DNA from: Pandoraea fibrosis
Lineage (GTDB): Bacteria; Pseudomonadota; Gammaproteobacteria; Burkholderiales; Burkholderiaceae
Length of the DNA: 64,000 nt
Assembly (NCBI RefSeq): GCF_000807775.2
Contig: NZ_CP047385.1
Span: forward strand, 620,001 to 684,000
Direction: 5' to 3'
Shown piece after piece: positions 39,720 through 48,576 of this stretch (positions are counted from its first letter, which is position 1; each line of letters starts with the position of its first letter). A program made the translations under genes and the position numbers. The notes under the pieces are model-generated. The model was not told where the DNA came from. It saw only the letters and a program-made list of their open reading frames with translations, and ran no database searches.

Positions 39720-40676
39720 TCAGGTGCGCAGGAAAGCCAGCAGGTCGGCGTTGACGCGGTCTTGAAGCGTGGCCGTCAGACCGTGCGGAGCGCCTGGGTA
39801 GTAAATCTCTTTCGCGTGCTTCACGAGGCGGGCGGCCTTCTTCGCGGCGGCATGCACCGGCACGATCTGGTCATCTTCGCCGTGAATGAAGAGCGTGGGC
39901 ACCTCGATCTTCTTCAGGTCTTCAGTAAAGTCGGTCTCCGAGAAGGCTTTCACGCATTCGTAGGCGTTCTTCTGCCCGCTTTGCATACCCCAGAGCCAGA
40001 ACTGATCCAGCAGGCCCTGAGACACCTTGGCACCGGCGCGATTGGCCCCGTAGAAGGGAACCGCGAGATCCTTGTAGAACTGCGAGCGGTCGTTCGCCAC
40101 GCCGTCGCGAATGCGGTCGAAGACCTCGATGGGCAGACCGTCCGGATTAGTGGCCGACTTGACCATCACCGGCGGCACTGCACCGATGAGCACCGCTTTT
40201 GCCACGCGACGGTTACCGTGTCGACCGATGTAGCGCGCCACTTCGCCACCGCCGGTGGAGTGGCCCACCATCGTGATCTGCTTGAGGTCGAGCGACTCGA
40301 TCAACTGCGCCAGATCGTCGGCGTAGCCGTTCATGTCGTTGCCCGACGAGGGTTGCGACGAACGGCCGTGTCCACGACGATCGTGCGCAATCACGCGAAA
40401 GCCGTTGCGCGCCAGAAAGTGCATCTGTCCGTCCCACGCGTCGGCATTGAGCGGCCAGCCGTGCGAGAAGGTGACGACGGGGCCTTCGCCCCAGTCCTTG
40501 TAGTAGATCTGCGTGCCATCTTTGGTAATGAGGGTGCTGGAGGTCATTCGTACGCTCCGGGTCGGTTGATGATTGGATTGCGTGCCCGCTTCTGCGCGCA
40601 TGGCGAAAGCACTGGCGGCTAGTGCCGCACTGCCTGCCAGCATGCTGCGACGGGTTGGGTTGTGCGAATCGTTCAC
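39720..40676 (-). CDS. Tat-exported alpha/beta hydrolase (non-haem chloroperoxidase/esterase type)
   Basis: 318 residues from a GTG at 40676, preceded by AAGGG. The N-terminus carries a twin-arginine signal ([19 protein letters not shown], cleavage near AEA), so the enzyme should be exported folded. The rest is an alpha/beta hydrolase: oxyanion loop [15 protein letters not shown], nucleophile in [17 protein letters not shown] (GHSTG), acid Asp in [11 protein letters not shown] and His in GAPHGLTAT. Close relatives are cofactor-free haloperoxidases and arylesterases. If the ATG at codon 44 were used, the protein would be cytoplasmic and about 274 residues, the classic family length; the strong Tat motif favours the longer form. 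It is transcribed alone. Confidence 0.82.
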   Translation of the reverse strand: MNDSHNPTRRSMLAGSAALAASAFAMRAEAGTQSNHQPTRSVRMTSSTLITKDGTQIYYKDWGEGPVVTFSHGWPLNADAWDGQMHFLARNGFRVIAHDRRGHGRSSQPSSGNDMNGYADDLAQLIESLDLKQITMVGHSTGGGEVARYIGRHGNRRVAKAVLIGAVPPVMVKSATNPDGLPIEVFDRIRDGVANDRSQFYKDLAVPFYGANRAGAKVSQGLLDQFWLWGMQSGQKNAYECVKAFSETDFTEDLKKIEVPTLFIHGEDDQIVPVHAAAKKAARLVKHAKEIYYPGAPHGLTATLQDRVNADLLAFLRT

Positions 40677-41016
40677 GGGAAGCCCTTGAGTGGTAAGAGG
40701 GTAAGGGCATCGTAGGCGGGGTCTCACGAGGGGGGTAGATGCTCCGGAGGAAGCGTGCTGTTGTGCCGGGCGCACCAATGCGGCGGCCCCCCGGCGGGGC
40801 ACCGCGTATTGGTGCCCTGTGCGCAACATCGTGCGTCCTTTCGCGCGGCTACCGCCGCCCGGGTAGCGCCTCTAGCATGGATTCCAACGGCACCCGACGC
40901 GGACCATCGCAATCGTCAGACTTCGCTTACGCGCCACGTGCTCCGATCCATTCACTACCTGACGAGGTGACGTATCGTGCAGAAAGCCTCTTGCAACACT
41001 TCGACCGGGAGATCCC
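40677..41016. other. Gene-free stretch with an imperfect long hairpin
   Basis: 340 bases between the hydrolase and the DedA gene. GGGCGCACCAATGCGG (40768-40783) pairs imperfectly with CCGCGTATTGGTGCCC (40802-40817), around a GC-rich centre. GGCTACC/GGGTAGC dyads follow near 40850. This could be an attenuator or a small structured RNA; no ORF is believable. Confidence 0.4.
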
Positions 41017-41676
41017 ATGCTGCCGCATGAGTGGATCGCACAGAACGGTGTGCTGTTGGTGTTCCTCAACGTATTGGGAGCATCGCTGGGGCTGCCGCTG
41101 CCCGTCATGCCGACCCTGATCGCCGTCGCCGCCTGCCAGACGCAGGGGGCGGCGAGCCTGTGGTCGATCGCACTGCCGCTCTCGCCGATACTCGGCGTGG
41201 CGGTCCTGGCAGGCGTGCTGGCTGACCTGATCTGGTTTTTCTGGGGCCGGCGTTATGGCCCGCGAACGCTCAACACCGTGTGCGATCTCACGCTATCGCG
41301 CGAAGCCTGTGTGAGCAAGACTGAGCAGATCTTCGGACAATGGGGTGCGCGCCTGCTCATCGTGGCGCGCGTTCTGCCTGGGCTGTCATTGGTGGCCGTG
41401 CCACTTTGTGGCGCGATGGGAGTCCGGCTGCGTACCTTCGTCGGCTACGATTGTGCGGGCGTGACGCTGTGGATCGGTGCCGGGCTCACGCTGGGTGTCA
41501 TGTTCGCTTCGCAGATCCAGCGCCTGCTCAACGCGCTGTCCGTCTTTGGCGCGCGGGCCATGATCGCGATCGGGGTGTTGGCGGTAGTCTGTGTCGCGTA
41601 TCGGTTTGCGCGGCGCATCTGGACGGCGAGAGCATCGGACAACGATGCCTCGCTTCAGATCGATTCACGGATATGA
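41017..41676 (+). CDS. DedA family membrane protein
   Basis: 219 residues with about five hydrophobic segments. The DedA (VTT) fold signs are an N-terminal re-entrant GASLGLPLPVMPTLIAVAA, then FFWGRRYGPRTL, and the conserved glycine-arginine region GARLLIVARVLPGLSLVAVP followed by a FVGYDCAGVTLW. GGGAGA lies before the ATG. DedA proteins are half-transporters linked to membrane homeostasis and lipid (undecaprenyl phosphate or phospholipid) flipping; substrate here is unknown. The tail of about 25 residues is polar. It stands alone and is followed by a terminator hairpin about 110 bases away. Confidence 0.85.
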   Translation: MLPHEWIAQNGVLLVFLNVLGASLGLPLPVMPTLIAVAACQTQGAASLWSIALPLSPILGVAVLAGVLADLIWFFWGRRYGPRTLNTVCDLTLSREACVSKTEQIFGQWGARLLIVARVLPGLSLVAVPLCGAMGVRLRTFVGYDCAGVTLWIGAGLTLGVMFASQIQRLLNALSVFGARAMIAIGVLAVVCVAYRFARRIWTARASDNDASLQIDSRI

Positions 41677-41782
41677 CAGGGCAACCGAGATGCTCTCGTA
41701 TGTGGACAGGAACGACCTCCGGCACTTGATGAATCGAGCCACGAGGTAAGACTCGGGTTCGATGCGATCCAGGGCAACTGGC

Positions 41783-41813
41783 AGGCCCCGCAAGCGTTCA
41801 GTTTGCGGGGCCT
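41783..41813 (+). terminator. Hairpin terminator before the GntR gene
   Basis: AGGCCCCGCAA (41783-41793) pairs perfectly with TTGCGGGGCCT (41803-41813), 11 bp, loop of 9, then TTGATTG. The ~105 bases between the DedA stop and this hairpin could be a 3' UTR or a small RNA. Confidence 0.8.
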
Positions 41814-41844
41814 TTGATTGTTGGGCCGGGGGGGCTCACGGAAA

Positions 41845-41871
41845 GTATACGGATCTTCAGGATTGTATAAT
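41845..41871 (+). promoter_or_regulatory. GntR gene promoter with GTATAC half-palindrome
   Basis: A perfect -10 TATAAT (41866-41871) is preceded at 17-bp spacing by a -35 region overlapped by the palindrome GTATAC (41845-41850). The same core recurs in the promoter of the downstream oxygenase, which suggests autoregulation by the GntR protein. Transcript start would be near 41878. Confidence 0.55.
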
Positions 41872-41910
41872 CGTCGAGCCACTCCCTCCGGCCTTGATCA
41901 ACGAGCCTCT

Positions 41911-42576
41911 GTGACCGATACCAACAACGCATCGCCATCCACCGCCGAGCGTGCCTATGAGGAAATTCGCCGGCAGATCCTGTCCGGAGTGTTGCCGGAG
42001 GGCGCGCCGATTCGTCAGGACGACATTGCGGCGCAAATCGGTGTGAGCAAGATTCCGGTGCGCGAAGCGCTCATGCGGCTGCAGTCCGAAGGTTGGGTCT
42101 CGCTCAAGCGTAACGCTGGCGCAATCGTATCGCCGCTCACCGCGAGCGACTGCGTCGAGATGCTCGACATGCGCATTGCGCTCGAGTGCCGCGCGCTGGA
42201 GCTTGCCGTGCCGAACATGGCGCCGAGCGATCTTGCATTGGCCGAAGAACTGCTCAAGCGATATGCGAAGGCGGATACGCCGCAGTCGTGGAGCGATTTG
42301 AATCTCGCCTTCCATCAGGCGCTATATGCGCCCGCCAATCGTCCGCGTCTGGTGGCTACCGCGCAGGCGGCACAGGAGCGCATGGGACGTTTTCTGCGCA
42401 CACACCTCTCGGCCGTCAACGACCATCAACGCTCCACCGACGAGCACATCGCCATCCATCAGGCCTGCGTCGCGGGCGACACGAAAACTGCAGTTCGCCT
42501 GCTTCGCAAACACCTCGAACAGACGCAACGCGAAGTGATGGCGTATTTCCGTCTGAACAGCAAGCCGTCGGCCTGA
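41911..42576 (+). CDS. GntR-family (FCD domain) transcriptional regulator
   Basis: 221 residues from the GTG at 41911; the open frame upstream crosses the promoter and is excluded. The winged helix-turn-helix (YEEIRRQILSGVLPEGAPIR, DIAAQIGVSKIPVREALMRL) is followed by an FCD domain with D in MLDMRIALE, H in NLAFHQALY, H in TDEHIAIH and H in RKHLEQTQ, a metal/ligand pocket for a small organic acid. It precedes a TauD-like oxygenase and amino-acid ABC transporter, and GTATAC-type palindromes occur in both its own promoter and theirs. It is probably their repressor (inference). Confidence 0.87.
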   Translation: MTDTNNASPSTAERAYEEIRRQILSGVLPEGAPIRQDDIAAQIGVSKIPVREALMRLQSEGWVSLKRNAGAIVSPLTASDCVEMLDMRIALECRALELAVPNMAPSDLALAEELLKRYAKADTPQSWSDLNLAFHQALYAPANRPRLVATAQAAQERMGRFLRTHLSAVNDHQRSTDEHIAIHQACVAGDTKTAVRLLRKHLEQTQREVMAYFRLNSKPSA

Positions 42577-42961
42577 ATCCCCCCCCTCGATGGCGAGTAC
42601 CGAAGACTTCATCGCGATTCGTCATTCGCAAAATCGTATACGAAAATAATAAATGATATACGAGCACATTTATGTTCGCGTATAGTCCATGTGATCGGGG
42701 TGAACCTCACCCGGGTGTTCGGGCGGCCCCGCATGGGGTCTGATGCCCGTGTTTTTGTTCGGCTGCCGCCTGGCGTAAGGCGCCCCCGGCGCCCCGCCCG
42801 GCGGGGCTGAGACGCCTTTTCGCCATGTTGTTTTTCAGGGCTAGGACTTTCCCTGATTGGACGCAACCCCTGATTGTCGGAATCGAAAAATTAGGTGTAC
42901 TGTCTTTACATGTATATACAACGTAGGGCGAGCCACTAATTTTATTGATCAGGAGGGTTTC
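42577..42961 (+). promoter_or_regulatory. Operator-rich promoter and structured leader of the TauD-ABC operon
   Basis: 385 bases without a gene. Palindrome TCGTATACGA (42634-42643), related TGATATACGA (42654-42663) and TGTATATACA (42911-42920) resemble FCD-GntR operators. A -10 TATAGT lies at 42681-42686. Beyond it comes a GC-rich, hairpin-dense leader of about 270 bases: GGTGA/TCACC near 42701, CCCC-GCAT-GGGG inside GGGC/GCCC then GTTTTTG near 42710-42760, and GGCGCC- and GCCCCG-type stems to about 42806. Direct repeats CCCTGATTG at 42851-42859 and 42868-42876 follow. Looks like attenuation or an unknown riboswitch; I recognise no known class. Confidence 0.5.
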
Positions 42962-44038
42962 ATGTCCGAGTTGGAGAGTCAGCAGAGTCTGAAGGGCGCC
43001 AGTGCCTGGCGAGGTGCCGAGATGGCGAACAACGATCGTTGGGTCAAGACGTTCCCGGCGGTTGTGCTGCAGCAGATCGATGCCGCGCTGGAGATGACCC
43101 GGGAGGTCGATTGGCGCGACATCAATCGTGAGAATTTCCCGCTGCCCGACGCCACCGCCTTTTTCGACGACGTGCGCGAGGAACTGGAAAACGGCTCCGG
43201 CATGGCGAAGATTCGCGGACTGGACGTGAGCCGCTACAACGCAGAAGAGCTGCGCCGCATCTGGTACGCACTGGGTGCGCATCTGGGCACGCCGATGTTC
43301 CAGAACTATCGCGGTGAAGTCATGCGCGAGATCAAGGACGAAGGCATGGGCGTTGGTGCGAAGCTCTATGGCGCCACGGTCGACAGCTCGGGCAAGCCAT
43401 TCCTCTCGTCGGGCGCGCGCACGCTCTCACCGGGCCAACTGCGCTTTCACACCGATCGTTGCGATGTCGTGGGATTGCTATGCGTGCGTCAGGCGTCCGA
43501 AGGTGGCGTGAGCAAGCTGGCCAGCAGCGTGACCGTCTACAACGAAATCCTCAAGCGTCGTCCCGATCTGCATGCCTTGCTGTGCCAACCGATTCCGCGC
43601 AGCCGCTTCGGTGAAGAGGCCGGTGGCGAACACATCGCTTACGATCTGCCGATTTTCGGCGTGCGCGACGGCAAGCTCACCAGCCATTTTTCGCTCACCT
43701 ATATCGAGAACGCCCAGATGCTGCCGGGCGTGCGCAAGCTGAGCGAGGCCGAGCACGAGGCGATTCGCATGCTCATGGCCGTGGCCGAAGAAGAATGCTT
43801 CGAGATGCGCTTTGCGCCGGGCGACATTCAACTGTTGAACAATCACATCGTCTACCACGGCCGCACCGCCTTCAAGGATGATGTGCAGACCGGTCAGGAC
43901 CGCATGCTCATGCGCCTCTGGCTGTCGATGCCCAATTCGCGCGCATTGCCCGACGATCACGCGGTACTCTGGGGCGACGTTCGCGCCGGCAAACCGCATG
44001 GCGGCATCGCACAGCCGGCCACCGCGCTGCCTGTCTGA
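42962..44038 (+). CDS. TauD/TfdA-family 2-oxoglutarate-dependent dioxygenase
   Basis: 358 residues from the ATG at 42962, behind a perfect AGGAGG. Jelly-roll fold signs: iron ligands H163 and D165 (FHTDRC) and H299 (VYHGRTAF), with the 2-oxoglutarate arginine likely R318 (LMRLWLS). The ~100 N-terminal residues (many acidic and aromatic) are longer than in TauD itself. It hydroxylates or cleaves an organic substrate using Fe(II), O2 and 2-oxoglutarate. The gene is followed directly by a polar amino-acid ABC importer, so an amino-acid-like compound is the likely substrate; taurine itself would call for the unrelated TauABC. No known close family is recognised. Confidence 0.85.
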   Translation: MSELESQQSLKGASAWRGAEMANNDRWVKTFPAVVLQQIDAALEMTREVDWRDINRENFPLPDATAFFDDVREELENGSGMAKIRGLDVSRYNAEELRRIWYALGAHLGTPMFQNYRGEVMREIKDEGMGVGAKLYGATVDSSGKPFLSSGARTLSPGQLRFHTDRCDVVGLLCVRQASEGGVSKLASSVTVYNEILKRRPDLHALLCQPIPRSRFGEEAGGEHIAYDLPIFGVRDGKLTSHFSLTYIENAQMLPGVRKLSEAEHEAIRMLMAVAEEECFEMRFAPGDIQLLNNHIVYHGRTAFKDDVQTGQDRMLMRLWLSMPNSRALPDDHAVLWGDVRAGKPHGGIAQPATALPV

Positions 44039-44198
44039 ACGCGCACACTGGCACTGCAACCCGAGAAAGATTCACCACGAACGCCGGATGACACCGCTCG
44101 CGGGACGCGAATCCCGCGACTGCGGCCGTCCCCACTGCCGAATTTCCGGCAGTGGCCCGGTCGTTAGACGCAAACCGAAGACGCAAGGAGATACCCCC

Positions 44199-45083
44199 AT
44201 GAAACAACTCGAACGGCAAGACAAGAAGCGCGCAAACCGCACGATGCCCCGTCTGCGCATGTTGCTCATTCCGCTCGTGCTGGGCGGCCTCTCGGCCGGG
44301 GCATCGGCTGCGCCGGACTACGGCAACTGTCAGGTGACCGGCACCCGCGGATCGATCAAGCTCGAGACGGTCACGCCCGGCGCATTGTCCGTGCGTCCCG
44401 TCTTGCCCGCCCCCGGTTGGTGGAACGGCGACTCGCCCGACACCATCAAGGACGGTTTCGAATACTGCATGGCCGCCAACATAGCGTACCGTGCGGGGCT
44501 CGATCGCGTGATCGTCGTCAATCGCTCCTTCGCGCAGGTCGTGACCGGACAGGCGAAGGGCTTCGACATCGCGCTGAGCGAAATCACGATCACCGACGAT
44601 CGCAAGAAGGTCGTGAACTTCACCGACCCGTACTTCAGTTCGGATCAGGGCGTCCTCGTCAAGACGGGCACCAAGGTCGACAGGGAGAGCATCAAGAAGA
44701 TGCGCCTGGGCGTGAAGCAGGGCACGACGATCCTGCCGTATCTGACCGACAAGGTGAAGGTCGCCGAGCATCCGAAGGTCTACACCGACGCAGCCGCCAT
44801 GTACGCTGCGTTGGCCGCCGGTCAGGTCGACGCCGTGCTGTACGACACGCCTAACGTGCTGTCCATCGCGAAGAAGTCCGAAGGCCGATTCGAGGTCGTC
44901 GGCCGCTACGACACGAGCGAACAGTGGGGCGGTCTCGTGAACAAGGACTCGCCGAATCTGGCCGCTTTCAACAAGTTGATCGCGGAGATGAAGAAGGACG
45001 GCACCTTCGACCGGCTGGCCACGCAATATCTGGTGCCGAGTCTGGGCGCAGATCCCGCGAAGCTGCCGATTCTGACGCCGTGA
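44199..45083 (+). CDS. Polar amino-acid ABC transporter substrate-binding protein
   Basis: 294 residues from the ATG at 44199, behind AAGGAG. Basic N-terminus (RQDKKRANR) and a hydrophobic core ending ASA form a signal peptide with cleavage near residue 38. The mature protein is a SBP_bac_3 fold: DGFEYCMAANIAYRAGLDRV, then FDIALSEITITDDRKKVVNF, then KKMRLGVKQGTTILPYL. It begins with a Cys-containing segment (YGNCQVTGTRG), and a second Cys in FEYCMA might make a disulfide. It binds the imported compound in the periplasm and hands it to the permease gene 14 bases downstream. The ligand is unknown; the PGWWNGDSPDT loop is unusual. Confidence 0.87.
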   Translation: MKQLERQDKKRANRTMPRLRMLLIPLVLGGLSAGASAAPDYGNCQVTGTRGSIKLETVTPGALSVRPVLPAPGWWNGDSPDTIKDGFEYCMAANIAYRAGLDRVIVVNRSFAQVVTGQAKGFDIALSEITITDDRKKVVNFTDPYFSSDQGVLVKTGTKVDRESIKKMRLGVKQGTTILPYLTDKVKVAEHPKVYTDAAAMYAALAAGQVDAVLYDTPNVLSIAKKSEGRFEVVGRYDTSEQWGGLVNKDSPNLAAFNKLIAEMKKDGTFDRLATQYLVPSLGADPAKLPILTP

Positions 45084-45096
45084 GGTCGATCCGACC

Positions 45097-46236
45097 ATGA
45101 GCGATTCCACGGAAAAGGCGCCCAGCGCGGTGCTTGGCATGATCGGGCGCGAGCGGCGCCTGAGCATCGGCGGCATGCCGTCGGCGCCGGTCGTGCTGTG
45201 CCTGTGTGCATTGCTGGGGGCGGCCATTGCCATCGCCAGCAGCGTGTACACGATCGCAGCGCTGCGCGAAGGGCTGCTCGCCAATCAGCTCGACGGCTGG
45301 TGGCTGCCTGCGGGGGCCGGTCTTCTCGGACTGGCGTCGCTGGCAGTGCTTGTGCCGCTCGCCCGCGCGTTCCGGCACTGGCGCGAATTCGGCCGTGCTA
45401 CGGCGAGCCGCGACATTGTCGCGGCCCGCGTGGCGCGTGCCGAGGCGAGCGTGCAGTGCTGGATCACGTTGGGCTACACGCTCGCGCAAGTGCTTGTCGT
45501 GCTGGCACTGCAATTCGTGCTGGCGAACGATCTGGCGGTGGCGAAGACATTCTTCTTTGTGCCCCTGATCGTCAAGACCTTCCCGCTGGTGCTCGATGCC
45601 TTCTGGGTCAACGTGAAGATCTTCGTGATCGCGGAAGTCTTCGTGTTGGTCTGGGGGCTGATCGTGGCGCTGGCAATGTTCGCACCGGGCAAGGCAGGCA
45701 AGCCGCTGCGCATCATCGCTACCGCCTACGTGGACGTGTTTCGTGCCATGCCCGCCGTACTGGTGATCTATCTGGTCGGCTTCGGTCTGCCGCTCACCGG
45801 CGTGCCGATCCTGAAGGACCTGTCGCTGACCACCTACGTGGTGATCGCGCTGACGCTCACCGTCGGTGCGTATGTGGCGGAGATCTACCGTGCAGGCATT
45901 CAGGGGGTGCACTGGAGCCAGGTCGCTGCGGCCCGCTCGCTGGGGCTGTCGTACACGCAGACGCTACGTTTCGTGGTGCTGCCGCAGGGGATTCGCCAGA
46001 TCATCCCGCCGTTGCTCAATGCCTTCATCGCCTTGCAGAAAGACACGGCGCTGGTGAACGTGGTGGGGGTCATCGACGCCTTCAATCAGTCGATGGTAAT
46101 CGCGTCGAATCACTACAACCTGTCGGCGGCGACAACGGTCGCCATTCTGTTCATCATCATCTCGGTTCCGCAGGTGCGCTTCGTGGAGCGGATGGCAAAA
46201 CGCGACCGTGCCCGCATGCGGGCAGGCGGGGCCTGA
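45097..46236 (+). CDS. Polar amino-acid ABC transporter permease
   Basis: 379 residues. Longer than the ~230 residues of HisM-type permeases: two extra N-terminal membrane segments (about residues 30-85) and a basic linker precede the permease core. The core has the signature EIYRAGIQGVHWSQVAAARS with LGLSYTQTLRFVVLPQGIRQ, the EAA loop that contacts the ATPase, and ends with a short Arg-rich tail. It forms the inner-membrane channel as a homodimer; no second permease gene is present. GAGG lies before the ATG, 14 bases after the binding protein gene. Confidence 0.88.
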   Translation: MSDSTEKAPSAVLGMIGRERRLSIGGMPSAPVVLCLCALLGAAIAIASSVYTIAALREGLLANQLDGWWLPAGAGLLGLASLAVLVPLARAFRHWREFGRATASRDIVAARVARAEASVQCWITLGYTLAQVLVVLALQFVLANDLAVAKTFFFVPLIVKTFPLVLDAFWVNVKIFVIAEVFVLVWGLIVALAMFAPGKAGKPLRIIATAYVDVFRAMPAVLVIYLVGFGLPLTGVPILKDLSLTTYVVIALTLTVGAYVAEIYRAGIQGVHWSQVAAARSLGLSYTQTLRFVVLPQGIRQIIPPLLNAFIALQKDTALVNVVGVIDAFNQSMVIASNHYNLSAATTVAILFIIISVPQVRFVERMAKRDRARMRAGGA

Positions 46237-46249
46237 GGAGCACACGTCC

Positions 46250-46993
<744 letters not shown>

Positions 46994-47002
46994 GGTCTTT
47001 GA

Positions 47003-47042
47003 GAACTGGCGCCTCGGGCGTTGTCGTTCGAGGCGCCAGTTC
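47003..47042 (+). terminator. Terminator of the TauD-ABC operon
   Basis: GAACTGGCGCCTCG (47003-47016) pairs perfectly with CGAGGCGCCAGTTC (47029-47042), 14 bp with a 12-base loop, 9 bases after the ATPase stop. The T-run is weak, so efficiency is uncertain. Confidence 0.75.
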
Positions 47043-47124
47043 GTAAAATTGCGGCAGCCGCCTTCGCCACGATGAATTGAGGCGATCGCGGACGCAACAC
47101 TGACGCAACGGAATTCCCATTGGC

Positions 47125-47844
47125 ATGAACACATCGACTTCGCGACTGGCGCAAGCATTCTTTCCCTATGAAGAGGTGGTCGCGACCGTGCTCGGCACCG
47201 CCGGCATGTCGTTGGCCAAGGGGGAAGCGCCCGAGGGGAACGGCAGTCGCGAAGACGGTTCGCACGATGGGTCACACCTGATTCGGGTGTGGCGTCTGGT
47301 AACGGAGATTGCCGCGGATGAGGCCGGCGTCGATCTGGAGATGCTGGCCGTGGCGACGGTGCTGCACGATTGCGTTCCGGTCGAAAAGGCGGACCCGCGC
47401 CGTGCTCAGGCATCGCGGCTCTCGGCGCAGGCCGCGAGTCGCATTCTGCATGTGCTGGGCTGGACTGCCGAGCGGATCGATGCGACGGCGCATGTCATCG
47501 AGGCGCATAGCTTTTCGGCGGGTATCGCGCCTCGCTCGCGCGAAGCGTGTGTGCTGCGCGATGCGGACCGGCTCGACGCCATCGGCGCCATTGGCATTGC
47601 GCGCACGTTCTACGTCGCCGGTCGCATGGGGTCGCGGCTGTACGATGCTCTCGATCCGTTCGCACAGCACCGCAGTCTCGACGACCGCCGCTTCGCGCTG
47701 GATCATTTCGAAACCAAGCTGCTTCGACTGAGCGAAGGCCTGATGACATCGAAGGCACAGCATATTGGCGAGCAACGCATCGCGACGATGCGCGCTTACC
47801 TCGATCTGCTGCGAAGCGAGATATCACCCGGCGCTCATGAGTGA
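47125..47844 (+). CDS. HD-domain hydrolase of unknown substrate
   Basis: 239 residues. The HD pattern is H-D-G-S-H at DGSHLIRVWRLV (about residue 49), HD in TVLHDCVPV (about 79), and the distal Asp in CVLRDADRLDAIG (about 150), with HVIEAHSF between. It resembles YedJ-type phosphohydrolases that act on nucleotides or phosphorylated metabolites; substrate unknown. It follows the ABC operon but after a terminator and a 130-base gap, so it may be separate. No signal peptide. Confidence 0.8.
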   Translation: MNTSTSRLAQAFFPYEEVVATVLGTAGMSLAKGEAPEGNGSREDGSHDGSHLIRVWRLVTEIAADEAGVDLEMLAVATVLHDCVPVEKADPRRAQASRLSAQAASRILHVLGWTAERIDATAHVIEAHSFSAGIAPRSREACVLRDADRLDAIGAIGIARTFYVAGRMGSRLYDALDPFAQHRSLDDRRFALDHFETKLLRLSEGLMTSKAQHIGEQRIATMRAYLDLLRSEISPGAHE

Positions 47845-47920
47845 TGGGGCGGCGCGGCACACCCCATTCGGAAATCGCTGAGAAAGGTCCGTTCAACCCC
47901 CGAGCGCGCCGTCGTTTATG

Positions 47921-48394
47921 TCACGTTGCGGCGGCGTCCAGTGGCACTTCCAGTCCGACTTTCACGTTGCTCATCGATACGAGCGTCTTGAAGTGCTTGA
48001 CGTTGTTGCTCTCGAAGAACAGGGCGCGCGTGAGTTCGGTGTACTGGGCCATGTTCTGCACGACCATGATGACGACGAAGTCGCACTCTCCCGCGACGTA
48101 GTAGCACTGCTGCACCTGCGGGCATGCCAGAAAGCTGCGCTTCATGGCGTCGAGCAGGTCGAGCCGCTCGTTCTCCACTTCGATTTCGGTGATGATCGTG
48201 AGCGGGTAGCCAACGCTCGCCGGATCGACGAGCGAGACGGTCTTGCACGTCACCCCCTCGTCGGCGAGCTTCTTGAGCCGCCGGTTCACCGCAGCGGACG
48301 ACAAATTCACCTGTGCCCCGAGCGCATGCTGAGGTGTCGTTGCATCTTGCTGAATCGCCGCGAGCAGGGCGATGTCGTAACTGTCGAGGCTCAT
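47921..48394 (-). CDS. Lrp/AsnC-family transcriptional regulator
   Basis: 157 residues from the ATG at 48394. N-terminal helix-turn-helix (SYDIALLAAIQQDATTPQHA, VNLSSAAVNRRLKKLADEGV) and a C-terminal RAM/ACT-like domain with VEVEN-type turn (EIEVENERLDLLDAMKRSFL) and CYYVAGECDFVVIM, followed by a strand ending VKVGLEVPL. Proteins of this kind form octamers and sense amino acids. It is divergent from the diaminopropionate gene set and probably controls it. A palindromic site resembling the Lrp consensus lies 58 bases upstream of its start. Confidence 0.9.
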   Translation of the reverse strand: MSLDSYDIALLAAIQQDATTPQHALGAQVNLSSAAVNRRLKKLADEGVTCKTVSLVDPASVGYPLTIITEIEVENERLDLLDAMKRSFLACPQVQQCYYVAGECDFVVIMVVQNMAQYTELTRALFFESNNVKHFKTLVSMSNVKVGLEVPLDAAAT

Positions 48395-48451
48395 GGTGCG
48401 CAATAAAAATTCGATTCGGCCGCCCAAAACGCGTTAATCCTACGCGCTCCA

Positions 48452-48466
48452 CGGAATATTATTCAG
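48452..48466. promoter_or_regulatory. Candidate Lrp-family operator
   Basis: CGGAATATTATTCAG, with a perfect core GAATA-T-TATTC. It agrees with the Lrp consensus YAGHAWATTWTDCTR at 13 of 15 positions. It lies between the divergent Lrp gene and the amidohydrolase gene. Confidence 0.6.
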
Positions 48467-48576
48467 GCTGTCCAATGATACTCCGCTAGCGGGAACCCCT
48501 GATGGCGGCGCTACTCTCGGCTTACCCCGAGATTCTTGCCAAAATTCTTGCCAACACGACTCACCCCGACGCACAC

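Noticed and set aside
41677..41813. Possible tRNA (GGTTCGATGCGATCC resembles a T-loop)
   Set aside because: No cloverleaf arms or acceptor stem can be drawn; it ends in an ordinary terminator hairpin.
42807..42812. CTGAGA in the GC-rich leader as a TPP riboswitch core
   Set aside because: No matching P4/P5 element (ACCCTTTGAACCTG-type) nearby, and the downstream genes are not thiamine-related.
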